Positions 6,599 through 13,381 of a stretch of 13,381 nt of DNA are shown one piece after another. Source of the DNA: an uncultured Bacteroidales bacterium. Lineage in GTDB: Bacteria > Bacteroidota > Bacteroidia > Bacteroidales > UBA932. Under the pieces are notes generated by a model. It had not been told where the DNA came from, did not search any database, and was given only the letters and a program-made list of their open reading frames with translations. The first letter of the stretch is position 1. Each line of letters begins with the position of its first letter. The stretch spans positions 1 through 13,381 of the forward strand of contig CAMHRD010000007.1 in assembly GCA_946187365.1 (NCBI GenBank), given 5' to 3'. The translations under genes were made by a program, and so were the position numbers.

Positions 6599-7223
6599 CA
6601 CACTCTGTTGTTCTGTTTCTCCAACCTTATCATAATTGGAACAAGAATTTTGCTCTCAATGATGGTGTGTTTTGTAAGATCACTCTCAATTGAGATGATA
6701 TCTTTGAGTATGTCAAATCCTCTATACCGGAATGGTTTTCAGTAAATTGCATAACCTTAAAGGCGGTGCTGCCGTCACTCTTTCCTTTAATCAGAGAGAG
6801 GAGATATGGAAAAACAATCTCCTCTTCAAAGTTAAAGTGGTGCATAAGTTCCGCCTGATAATCATCATAGAACTTGTTCAGAATCTTCTGATTGTTAGGG
6901 TCTTTCCCCTCCAATAGTTTATGAATCTTAAGGTGCAGGCTCTTAAAGATTTTCTTTGAGTAGTACTTGTGAGAAACCTTCAGGTAGTTTACAAGGTGTT
7001 CCAGATCTTTAGCTGTAAGTAAATCTACCTGAGGCTCAAACTCGCTGGAGGAGAAAATGTTGCAAATATTGGTGAAGAGGTGCGCGGAGAGTTTGTATCT
7101 GTGGCAAATCTGCTCCACCGTGGCCTCGTGAAAGCCAAGCTTTACGTTCATTCTCTCCAAAACGGAGACAAGCAGCGGGTTGGACGCAATAACGTCCGCA
7201 AGTTTTGACTTCTCTGTAATCAT
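6598..7223 (-). pseudogene. RIC-like (ScdA/YtfE-type) di-iron hemerythrin protein, frameshifted near its 3' end
   Basis: The N-terminus resembles the ScdA_N domain (LADVIASNPLLVSVLERMNVKLGF), in the Bacteroidota form that lacks the CC pair. A hemerythrin-like domain follows with candidate iron ligands His85, His129 and Glu133 (HFNFE) and His164 (FTENHSG). The observed frame then diverges after Asp169 into an unrelated tail and stops at 6630. Reading one base differently at the T-run 6715-6717 restores DILKDIISIESDLTKH and TIIESKILVPIMIRLEK, including the last HxxxE ligand pair (His186, Glu190 in the repaired 208-residue protein). The restored frame ends in a TGA that overlaps the next gene's ATG. 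A one-base deletion (TTTT to TTT) explains all of this. RIC proteins repair iron-sulfur centres after nitrosative or oxidative damage. The start at 7223 is 1 nt after the gcvP stop; an ATG at 7268 lies inside gcvP and is unlikely. An assembly error is possible. Confidence 0.8.
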
Positions 7224-7224
7224 C

Positions 7225-10092
7225 TTATTCACAGTTGCAAACAAGGTTGCGGTCTCCGTAACCGTCATCTACGCGAGATACGGCAGGCCAGAACTTGTTC
7301 TCTCTTATCCACTTAAGAGGATAGGCTGCAAGCTCTCTTGAGTATGGATGGCTCCAACTGTCTGAGCAGCACTCCTCTGCAGGGTGCGGTGCACAGCATA
7401 CAGGATTGTCCTTTGGATCAAACTCTCCGCTTACAATCTTCTGGCACTCCGCCTTAATTGTCTTCATTGCATCAATAAAGCGGTCCATCTCCTCCTTTGG
7501 TTCACTCTCCGTAGGCTCAACCATAAGTGTCTCATGTACAGGGAATGAGAGGGTTGGTGCATGGAATCCGAAGTCCATCAATCTCTTTGCAATATCTGTA
7601 GAACCTACGCCGAATTTCTCTTTGAAATCTCTGCAATCCAATAGACACTCGTGGGCAACTCTTCCTGTTGCACCTGAGTAAACGGTTGGGTACTCGTTCT
7701 TTAGAGACTCTGCAATATAGTTGGCGTTGAGTATTGCAACCTGGCTTGACTCCTTAAGCCCCTCTGCACCCAGCAATTTTATGTAAGCGTGAGTGATTGG
7801 GAGAAGGAGCGGATTTCCAAAGGCTGCAGCAGATACTGCATCTGTTGTTCCCATACCGTCCTCTTCAGGATGGCCAGGCAGATATGGAGCCAACTCTGCG
7901 GTTGAGCAGATAGGCCCAACTCCAGGACCGCCGCCGCCGTGAGGCATTGCAAATGATTTGTGGAGGTTGAGGTGGCAGATATCCGCACCTATTGTTCCCG
8001 GATTTGTAAGACCAATCTGTGCGTTCATATTTGCGCCGTCCATATAAACCTTTCCGCCAAACTTATGAATTGCATCAATGATTTCTTTAATCTTAACCTC
8101 AAATACTCCGTGAGTAGACGGGTATGTAATCATCAGACCTGCAAGGCGTTCTCCTGCCTGCTCCGCCTTCTGAACCAACTCCTCAACGTTGATGTTTCCC
8201 TTCTCGTCACAGCCTACCAGAACAATCTCAAAGCCTGCCATTGCAGCAGATGCAGGGTTGGTTCCGTGAGCGGAAGTAGGGATAATCATCACCTTTCTAT
8301 CTGTCTGACCCTTAGCTTCAAAGAAGCGGCGGATAGTTGTAAGTCCTGCATACTCTCCGGCAGCACCTGAGTTAGGCTGAAGTGAGCAGGCTGCAAAACC
8401 GGTAATAGTCTCCAGATCCTGCATCAGTTCATGAATCAGCTGCATGTAACCATCTACCTGATTTTTAGGAGCCAGAGGGTGAACGTTGGTAAGTTCGCTC
8501 CAGGAAAGAGGCATCATCTCAACGGCAGCGTTGAGTTTCATTGTGCAGCTTCCCAGCGGAATCATAGAGTGAGCCAGAGAGATGTCCTTCCTCTCCAACA
8601 TCTTAATAAAGCGCATCATAGCGCTCTCGCTGTGGTAGGAGTTGAAGACCTTCTGGGTAAGAATAGGAGTCTCTCTCTTCATAAATGTTCTCTCCACAGG
8701 GCAGTGACCGCCGCCGTGGCCGCATCCGCAACCGCACTGGCAGTTAACCTCTACTCCAAAGATTCCCAGAATCTTATGAGCCTCTGCCTTGCAACTGAGT
8801 TCGTCAAAACTCATTCTTATCTTGCCGCACTTTGTGTAGTAGAAGTTGAAACCGGCATCAAGCGCCTTTGCTTTAATTGCATCAACATCAAGCTTTTGCA
8901 TAACGCCTGTCAGGTCTCTTCTACCCTTAATCTCTATGGTGTCAAAGAACTCTTCATTTGAAAGAACATATCCAACCTCTTTGAGTTTTCCTGCTACTTT
9001 GTGAGCAAATTTTTCTCCGTTCTCCGCGATGGATTTCAGCCCCTCCGGTCCGTGGTAAACTGCATACATTCCGCTCATTGTGGCCATAAGTGCAGTGGCG
9101 GTGCAGACGTTGGAAGTTGCCTTCTCTCTCTTAATGTGCTGCTCTCTTGTCTGAAGAGCCAATCTTACCGCCTTGTTTCCCAAACGGTCTACGGTAACGC
9201 CGATGATACGGCCCGGCACGCTTCTCTTGTACTCCTCTCTGGTTGCAAGGTAGCCGGCAGTCGGTCCGCCATAACCCATCGGGAGGCCAAGTCTCTGAGT
9301 GCTTCCTACGGCAATATCTGCGCCCCATGCTGCAGGTTCCTTCAGCACTGCAAGAGCAAGGATGTCACAGTAAGCGGTTACCATGCAGCCTGCTTCGTGC
9401 ATCTTTGCACAGAAAGCGGAGTAATCTCTTACCTCTCCGTCTGCTGCAGGGTACTGAATCATGGCGCCAAAGCACATTTGGTCTCCCTCAAACTTATCCC
9501 ACTCTCCTATAACTATCTTAATGCCAAGACCTTCTGCGCGAGTCTTAAGAACGCTTTTAACCTGTGAGAAGAGCTGGTCATCTACAAAGAGCACATTCTT
9601 GCCTGCCTTAACCGCATCTCTGCTTCTGAGGTTGAACATCACTCTCATTGCCTCTGCGGCAGCCTGTGCATCATCCAACATTGAGCAGTTGGAGAGGGCA
9701 AAGCCGGTGAGTGAACTGATTACGGTCTGGAAAATGAGCAGCGCCTCCAATCTTCCCTGAGAAATCTCTGCCTGATACGGAGTGTAAGAGGTGTACCAGC
9801 AAGGGTTCTCAAAGATGTTGCGGATGATTACCGGAAGAACGCCGGTTCCGTAGTAACCGCATCCTATCATTGAACGGAAATTCTTGTTCTTGGAGACCAT
9901 CTCCTTAAGGTGAGCCAGGTACTCGTTCTCTCCCATTGGGGCATCCATCTTAAGATCTTCCTTCAGAAGGATGTTCTCCGGAACGGTCTGTTTTACAAGC
10001 TCTTCCATTGAGTTAACACCAAGCACCTCAAGCATTGCCTTAATATCCTGCTCTCTTGGTCCGATGTGTCTTTGCGCAAAAGTATATGACAT
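7225..10092 (-). CDS. gcvP: Glycine dehydrogenase (decarboxylating), P-protein of the glycine cleavage system
   Basis: A 955-residue fused P-protein that decarboxylates glycine with pyridoxal phosphate and passes the aminomethyl group to the lipoyl arm of GcvH. It begins with FAQRHIGPREQDIKAML; the first half has YTPYQAEISQGRLEALL and MLDDAQAAAEAM. The second half carries SMIPLGSCTMKLN, SAHGTNPASAAMAGF and the PLP site HLNLHKSFAMPHGGGGPG with Lys712, and ends with the YSRELAAYPL block. Two unusual cysteine-rich stretches are present: C451-C464 (CQCGCGCGHGGGHC) at the junction of the two halves, and CC(899-900)...CC(908-909) near the C-terminus. The start at 10092 is the ATG preceding the homology; an upstream TTG at 10101 is in frame but weaker. 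gcvT and gcvH are not nearby. It is followed after 1 nt by the RIC-like gene, so all three minus-strand genes probably form one operon. Confidence 0.97.
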   Translation of the reverse strand: MSYTFAQRHIGPREQDIKAMLEVLGVNSMEELVKQTVPENILLKEDLKMDAPMGENEYLAHLKEMVSKNKNFRSMIGCGYYGTGVLPVIIRNIFENPCWYTSYTPYQAEISQGRLEALLIFQTVISSLTGFALSNCSMLDDAQAAAEAMRVMFNLRSRDAVKAGKNVLFVDDQLFSQVKSVLKTRAEGLGIKIVIGEWDKFEGDQMCFGAMIQYPAADGEVRDYSAFCAKMHEAGCMVTAYCDILALAVLKEPAAWGADIAVGSTQRLGLPMGYGGPTAGYLATREEYKRSVPGRIIGVTVDRLGNKAVRLALQTREQHIKREKATSNVCTATALMATMSGMYAVYHGPEGLKSIAENGEKFAHKVAGKLKEVGYVLSNEEFFDTIEIKGRRDLTGVMQKLDVDAIKAKALDAGFNFYYTKCGKIRMSFDELSCKAEAHKILGIFGVEVNCQCGCGCGHGGGHCPVERTFMKRETPILTQKVFNSYHSESAMMRFIKMLERKDISLAHSMIPLGSCTMKLNAAVEMMPLSWSELTNVHPLAPKNQVDGYMQLIHELMQDLETITGFAACSLQPNSGAAGEYAGLTTIRRFFEAKGQTDRKVMIIPTSAHGTNPASAAMAGFEIVLVGCDEKGNINVEELVQKAEQAGERLAGLMITYPSTHGVFEVKIKEIIDAIHKFGGKVYMDGANMNAQIGLTNPGTIGADICHLNLHKSFAMPHGGGGPGVGPICSTAELAPYLPGHPEEDGMGTTDAVSAAAFGNPLLLPITHAYIKLLGAEGLKESSQVAILNANYIAESLKNEYPTVYSGATGRVAHECLLDCRDFKEKFGVGSTDIAKRLMDFGFHAPTLSFPVHETLMVEPTESEPKEEMDRFIDAMKTIKAECQKIVSGEFDPKDNPVCCAPHPAEECCSDSWSHPYSRELAAYPLKWIRENKFWPAVSRVDDGYGDRNLVCNCE

Positions 10093-10133
10093 AAAATTCA
10101 ATTATTAATTATTATTCTTTCAATCACAATCCA

Positions 10134-10141
10134 CAAATATA
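10134..10141 (-). promoter_or_regulatory. -7 promoter element of the gcvP operon
   Basis: TATATTTG on the minus strand is a full match to TAnnTTTG, 41 nt upstream of the gcvP ATG. A TTTA(G) at 10161-10165 sits at about the right distance (20 nt) for the -33 element. The predicted leader is only about 35 nt and AT-rich, too short for a glycine riboswitch. Confidence 0.65.
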
Positions 10142-10187
10142 GGATTTAATGGTGAATTCTCTAAATGGGCATAAATATGTTTTTTTG

Positions 10188-10195
10188 TATCTTTG
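10188..10195 (+). promoter_or_regulatory. -7 promoter element of the carboxyltransferase operon
   Basis: TATCTTTG matches TAnnTTTG exactly and ends 25 nt before the ATG at 10221. It lies downstream of the in-frame ATG at 10149, which therefore cannot be the start on a transcript from this promoter. It is divergent from the gcvP promoter, with the two -7 elements only about 46 nt apart. Confidence 0.65.
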
Positions 10196-10220
10196 CCCGC
10201 AAGACCAAAACCTATTTTAT

Positions 10221-11768
10221 ATGAGTTTACTCACTAAAAAGATTACCGAACTCCAAGAGAGGACGGAACACGCTCAGCAGGGCGGTGGAGATAAGGCCAT
10301 AGCAAAGCAGATTGCAATGGGAAAACTCCCGGCAAGAGAGCGTATCCGCAAACTTCTGGACGAGGGGACATTCTATGAGTATGACCTCTTTATCCAGCAT
10401 GACGCCCGTGAGTTCGGAATGGAGAAAAAAGACCTTGCCGGAGACGGTGTAGTTATTGGAACCGGTAAGATTAACGGCAATCCTGTGGCCGTATACGCAC
10501 AGGACTTTACCGTAGCGGGAGGCTCGCTGGGAAGTATGCATGCCCGCAAGATTACCAAGATTATGGACTATGCTCTCAGAATGCGTATTCCTTTGATTGG
10601 TATCAATGACTCCGGAGGAGCCAGAATTCAGGAGGGTGTGAACTCTCTTGCAGGTTACGGTGAAATCTTCTTCCGCAACACCCTCAACAGCGGTGTAATT
10701 CCACAGATTTCAGTCATTTTGGGTCCATGTGCCGGCGGCGCAGTCTATTCACCGGCCCTTACAGACTACGTTTTTGTGGTAGACAAGATATCCAAAATGT
10801 TTATCACCGGCCCGGAGGTTATCAAATCCGTTCTGGGTGAGGAGATAGATATGGAGTCACTCGGAGGAGCAAGAGTTCACTGCGAGACTACCGGTAACGC
10901 CCACTTCTTTGCAGAGAGCGAGGACGAGTGCTTTAAGCAGATAAAGACTCTCCTCTCATATCTTCCTGCAAACAACAAGGTTAAGCCTACTCTGAAGAAG
11001 AGCGAGGAGCCGCTTAAGAAGTACAATATTGTAAAGATAGTTCCTGCAGATCCTACTGAGCCGTATGATGTAAGAAATGTCATCAGAGCCATTGTAGATA
11101 AGTCTGAATTCTTTGAGGTTCAGGAACTTTGGGCAAAGAACATTGTGATTGGATACGGCAGAATCGGCGGACGCACCGTAGGATTCATTGCCAACCAGCC
11201 ACTCTATCTTGCCGGAGTTCTGGACTGCGACTCTTCAGACAAGGCCGCACGTTTCATCCGTTTCTGTGATGCCTTTGATATCCCGATAGTTACACTTGAG
11301 GATATGCCTGGCTACCTCCCTGGTGTAGACCAGGAGCATGCCGGAGTTATTCGCCACGGAGCAAAACTTCTTTACGCTTATTCAGAGGCAACCGTGCCAA
11401 AGGTAACTGTCATCTTAAGAAAGGCTTACGGCGGAGGATACATTGCAATGAATTCCCGCCACCTCAGAGCAGACTTTGTATTTGCATGGCCTACTGCAGA
11501 GATTGCAGTTATGGGCCCTCAGGGTGCAGCAAACATCATCTTCCGCAAGGAGATTATGGAGGCAGAGAACCCGGAGGCAATGCGTAAGAAGAAAGTTGAG
11601 GAGTACAAAGAGAAGTTTGCAAATCCTTACGTAGCAGCATCTAAGGGTTATATAGATTCTGTAATCAACCCTGCAGACACCCGTCAGTTCATACTCCAGT
11701 CTCTGGATATTTCACAACAGAAGAACGCCGGCGTTCCTAAGAAGAAACACGGCATTCCACCGTTTTAA
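10221..11768 (+). CDS. Biotin-dependent acyl-CoA carboxyltransferase subunit (propionyl-CoA carboxylase beta / methylmalonyl-CoA decarboxylase alpha type)
   Basis: A 515-residue carboxyltransferase with both crotonase-fold halves. Landmarks are KLPARERIRKLLDEGTFYE near the N-terminus, QDFTVAGGSLG, the oxyanion motif INDSGGARIQEGV, LGPCAGGAVYSPALTDY, and in the second half FIRFCDAFDIPIVTLEDMPG followed by YLPGVDQEHAGVIRHGAKLLYAY, RKAYGGGYIAMNS and WPTAEIAVMGPQGAAN. These fit the PccB/MmdA family, which moves CO2 between carboxybiotin and propionyl- or methylmalonyl-CoA. The sequence alone does not separate a carboxylase from a decarboxylase. Anaerobic Bacteroidales that make propionate use such an enzyme on methylmalonyl-CoA. 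I chose the ATG at 10221 over 10149 because a good -7 box lies between them and homology begins at MSLLTKKI. The biotin carrier gene follows after 15 nt; no biotin carboxylase or membrane OadB-type subunit is nearby. Confidence 0.93.
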   Translation: MSLLTKKITELQERTEHAQQGGGDKAIAKQIAMGKLPARERIRKLLDEGTFYEYDLFIQHDAREFGMEKKDLAGDGVVIGTGKINGNPVAVYAQDFTVAGGSLGSMHARKITKIMDYALRMRIPLIGINDSGGARIQEGVNSLAGYGEIFFRNTLNSGVIPQISVILGPCAGGAVYSPALTDYVFVVDKISKMFITGPEVIKSVLGEEIDMESLGGARVHCETTGNAHFFAESEDECFKQIKTLLSYLPANNKVKPTLKKSEEPLKKYNIVKIVPADPTEPYDVRNVIRAIVDKSEFFEVQELWAKNIVIGYGRIGGRTVGFIANQPLYLAGVLDCDSSDKAARFIRFCDAFDIPIVTLEDMPGYLPGVDQEHAGVIRHGAKLLYAYSEATVPKVTVILRKAYGGGYIAMNSRHLRADFVFAWPTAEIAVMGPQGAANIIFRKEIMEAENPEAMRKKKVEEYKEKFANPYVAASKGYIDSVINPADTRQFILQSLDISQQKNAGVPKKKHGIPPF

Positions 11769-11769
11769 T

Positions 11770-11777
11770 GGAGGGAG
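11770..11777 (+). promoter_or_regulatory. Strong Shine-Dalgarno site before the biotin carrier gene
   Basis: GGAGGGAG lies 6 nt before the ATG at 11784. Most other starts in the window have no such site, as usual in Bacteroidota, so this one stands out and fixes the start of the carrier gene. Confidence 0.6.
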
Positions 11778-11783
11778 AAAGAT

Positions 11784-12215
11784 ATGTCTGAAAATGAGAA
11801 GACAGTTCCCGTTACTCCAAACGAGGAGGAGGTTTTGAAGGAACTTCACACTATTGGTGAGGCTCAGGATGCCGTTGTGCTTCCAGGCCCGTCATTTCAG
11901 AAGAAGATGCGTTTTTCTGAGGGCGGTTTGGAGTACAAGACCTTCCTTACCAGAAAGTTTGTGGAGCGCAAGAGCTGGCAGGCCCCTGATCCTTACAAGG
12001 TTCTCTCACACATCCCCGGTTCCGTCATCGAGATATTCGTAAAGGCGGGAGCAAAGGTTAAGAAGGGAGAGAAACTTATGATTTATGAGGCTATGAAGAT
12101 GATGAACGTTGTTCACGCTCCAATGGACGGCGTTATCAAAGAGGTGAATGCAAAGGTTGGAGACCACCTTCCAAAGGGCGCTCTCCTATTTACATTTAGA
12201 AAGGGCAAAAAGTAG
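11784..12215 (+). CDS. Biotin carboxyl carrier protein
   Basis: A 143-residue biotin carrier. Residues 70-140 form the biotinyl domain with the attachment motif YEAMKMMNVV (biotinylated Lys105), preceded by HIPGSVIEIFVKAGAKVKKGEKLMI and followed by PMDGVIKEVNAKVGDHLPKG. The first half (1-68) is acidic and then contains LEYKTFLTRKFVERKSW, a segment like that in other Bacteroidota carrier proteins of this length. There is no proline/alanine-rich linker. It would shuttle CO2 on biotin for the carboxyltransferase encoded 15 nt upstream. Its own start is marked by a strong Shine-Dalgarno site. The next gene begins at the base after its TAG stop. Confidence 0.94.
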   Translation: MSENEKTVPVTPNEEEVLKELHTIGEAQDAVVLPGPSFQKKMRFSEGGLEYKTFLTRKFVERKSWQAPDPYKVLSHIPGSVIEIFVKAGAKVKKGEKLMIYEAMKMMNVVHAPMDGVIKEVNAKVGDHLPKGALLFTFRKGKK

Positions 12216-12647
12216 GTGAATTCAATCCTTAAGGGAGCGGAGGCTGAGGCTATTGCCTGCAGTTGGTTGAGGGAGAGAGGTTTTAAGATTGTTGAACGGA
12301 ACTTCCGCCACAATCATCTGGAAGTAGATATTATTGCCGTAGGTCCAATGCCCCAAAGAGTTGAAGAGCCGGAAAAGTCCGGCCAAGAGTTGTATGTTCC
12401 GGGGGTGAAATTTCTTTCAACCCCGGTTCTTCATATTATTGAGGTCAGAAGCAGATCATCTGATTTAATTGATCCTGCACTTACCGTAGACGAGGAGAAG
12501 CAGAAGCATCTTATAGATGCCGCCTCCTATTATGCGCTCTCTCACAGGTTGGATCTGGAACTCTTTTTTGACATAATTTCTGTGGAGTTTCTCCAAAGCG
12601 GTGAGCGTCTCAGATTTATACCGGATGCCTTCAGAGCGGAGTGGTGA
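12216..12647 (+). CDS. YraN/UPF0102-like protein, divergent nuclease fold
   Basis: A 143-residue protein of the YraN (UPF0102) type, which has a PD-(D/E)XK nuclease-like fold and no firmly established function. Family landmarks are GAEAEAIACSWLRERGFKIVERNFR (residues 7-31), the acidic strand HLEVDIIAV with Asp38, IIEVRSRS (74-81) in place of the usual FVEVKxR, QKHLIDAASYYALSH, and the ending FDIISVEF...FIPDAFRAEW. Two things are odd. The expected catalytic Lys is Arg78, and an insertion of roughly 25-30 residues (about 43-72) separates the Asp strand from the Glu strand. Translation starts at GTG directly after the TAG of the carrier gene, with no in-frame ATG to replace it, so it is probably translationally coupled. 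The family call rests on motif reading and is fairly safe. Confidence 0.8.
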   Translation: MNSILKGAEAEAIACSWLRERGFKIVERNFRHNHLEVDIIAVGPMPQRVEEPEKSGQELYVPGVKFLSTPVLHIIEVRSRSSDLIDPALTVDEEKQKHLIDAASYYALSHRLDLELFFDIISVEFLQSGERLRFIPDAFRAEW

Positions 12648-12702
12648 AAGTTATTGCAGATTACTTTTTATTTAGTAACTTGTAAAACTTTTCAGAACAA
12701 TT

Positions 12703-13381
12703 ATGGGAACAAATAGATATTGTATAATAATGGCCGGAGGGGTTGGAAGCCGTTTTTGGCCGGTATCCCGCAATGCGCGTCCAAAGCAGTTTTTGGATAT
12801 TCTTGGAACCGGGCGTTCATTCCTCCAGGCAACTGTAGACAGGTTTAAAAAGATTGTTCCTGCGGAAAATATCCTGATTGTCTCAGCAAAACAATATAAA
12901 GAACTTATCACTGAGCAGGTTCCGGAGATTCCGGCGGAGAACATACTTTTGGAGGACAGAAAGAGAAATACTGCCCCCTGCATTGCTTACGCAACCTATA
13001 AACTCTATCAGAAAGACCCTAATGCGGCCGTTGTGGTAACTCCTGCAGACCACCTTATTCTGAATGAGGAACTCTTTTTGGAGACCATAGATACCGTCCT
13101 TACAAACGCCTGCACATCAGACAGTCTCTTTACGCTGGGAATCAAGCCTACCCGTCCGGAGACCCAGTATGGTTATATTCAGGCAAATAGGGCCAGGGCC
13201 AAAGTTATAAACGGACACGCTTCATACCAGGTGAAGACCTTTACAGAGAAGCCGGATGCCGAGATGGCAAAGGTGCTCTATGAGAGCGGTGAATTCCTCT
13301 GGAACTCAGGTATTTTTATCTGGAGTCTCAAGAGCATAAAGAGAGAACTTGAGACCCATCTGCCGGATCTGGCTGCCTCTT
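12703..13381 (+). CDS. Mannose-1-phosphate guanylyltransferase, 3' end cut by window edge
   Basis: The first 226 residues of a sugar-nucleotide transferase that makes GDP-mannose from mannose-1-phosphate and GTP. The nucleotide-binding signature IIMAGGVGSRFWPVSRNARPK and QFLD are at residues 8-31. Further landmarks are LEDRKRNTAPCIAYA, VVTPADHLI, TLGIKPTRPETQYGYI, FTEKPD and FLWNSGIFIWS. All fit the ManC/Man-1-P guanylyltransferase family rather than glucose-1-phosphate enzymes. GDP-mannose feeds surface polysaccharide and glycoprotein synthesis. The gene begins 55 nt after the YraN-like gene; I see no strong promoter box in the gap, only a weak TAACTTG at 12677-12683, so read-through from the upstream operon is possible. 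Confidence 0.93.
   Translation, partial: MGTNRYCIIMAGGVGSRFWPVSRNARPKQFLDILGTGRSFLQATVDRFKKIVPAENILIVSAKQYKELITEQVPEIPAENILLEDRKRNTAPCIAYATYKLYQKDPNAAVVVTPADHLILNEELFLETIDTVLTNACTSDSLFTLGIKPTRPETQYGYIQANRARAKVINGHASYQVKTFTEKPDAEMAKVLYESGEFLWNSGIFIWSLKSIKRELETHLPDLAAS

Noticed and set aside
6712..6724. Programmed ribosomal frameshift in the RIC-like gene
   Set aside because: The zero-frame codons GAG GAT TTG do not form a canonical slippery heptamer, and I see no strong stem-loop after them; a simple indel is the better explanation.
7224..7268. Start of the RIC-like gene at the ATG at 7268, overlapping gcvP
   Set aside because: The added residues merely re-read the end of gcvP; the ATG at 7223, 1 nt after the gcvP stop, fits the N-terminal domain.
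10093..10133. Glycine riboswitch in front of gcvP
   Set aside because: The predicted leader is about 35 nt of AT-rich sequence, far too short for a glycine aptamer.
10149..10220. Longer N-terminus for the carboxyltransferase starting at 10149
   Set aside because: The extra 24 residues have no family similarity and the best promoter box (10188-10195) lies inside them.
12649..12702. Hairpin terminator between the YraN-like gene and the mannose-1-phosphate guanylyltransferase gene
   Set aside because: Only 4-5 bp AT arms (AGTTA/TAACT) with a long loop and no GC stem followed by a T-run.

Overview
The window is bacterial and most likely from a Bacteroidales (Bacteroidota) genome. The -7 promoter elements fit TAnnTTTG, Shine-Dalgarno sequences are mostly absent, and several genes have the Bacteroidota form of their family (OprO/P-like porin, SGNH hydrolase with a GxDLY N-terminal domain, RIC-like hemerythrin protein next to a LuxR-type regulator, short biotin carrier protein). 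All identifications come from reading the sequence; no database search was run.

Layout. Positions 1-3536 (minus strand) hold a three-gene phosphate-type operon. It runs from a DUF47/PhoU-like protein (3536-2877), through a 535-residue membrane protein whose N-terminal part looks like a degenerate PiT phosphate permease and whose C-terminus is a coiled coil plus LuxR-type helix-turn-helix (2877-1270), to an OprO/P-like outer-membrane porin cut by the window edge (1243-1). The upstream region 3537-3693 carries a good -7 box, a palindrome near the expected -40 position, and four contiguous 11-bp direct repeats, a spacing typical of Pho boxes. Positions 3694-5848 (minus) hold miaA followed by a secreted SGNH hydrolase. 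smpB (5904-6362, plus) diverges from miaA. Positions 6359-10092 (minus) hold gcvP, a RIC-like di-iron protein gene broken by a probable one-base deletion, and a 79-residue LuxR-type HTH protein. A divergent promoter region (10093-10220) separates gcvP from a plus-strand operon: a biotin-dependent carboxyltransferase (10221-11768), a biotin carrier protein (11784-12215) and a YraN-like protein (12216-12647). A mannose-1-phosphate guanylyltransferase gene (12703-) runs off the right edge.

How the genes may work together. The first operon reads as a phosphate-sensing and uptake unit. The porin would admit phosphate through the outer membrane. The DUF47 protein is the usual partner of PiT permeases. 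The PiT-like protein has lost the recognisable family signature residues and gained a DNA-binding domain, so it may be a permease-derived phosphate sensor that controls its own operon. This is the best candidate here for an undescribed system. The second point of interest is the gcvP operon, where a GcvP with added cysteine-rich segments is tightly linked to a frameshifted RIC-like repair protein and a small regulator. The rest is housekeeping: tRNA modification, trans-translation, acyl-CoA carboxylation and GDP-mannose supply. No intergenic stretch exceeds 300 bases, and I saw no tRNA, rRNA, CRISPR array or insertion sequence.
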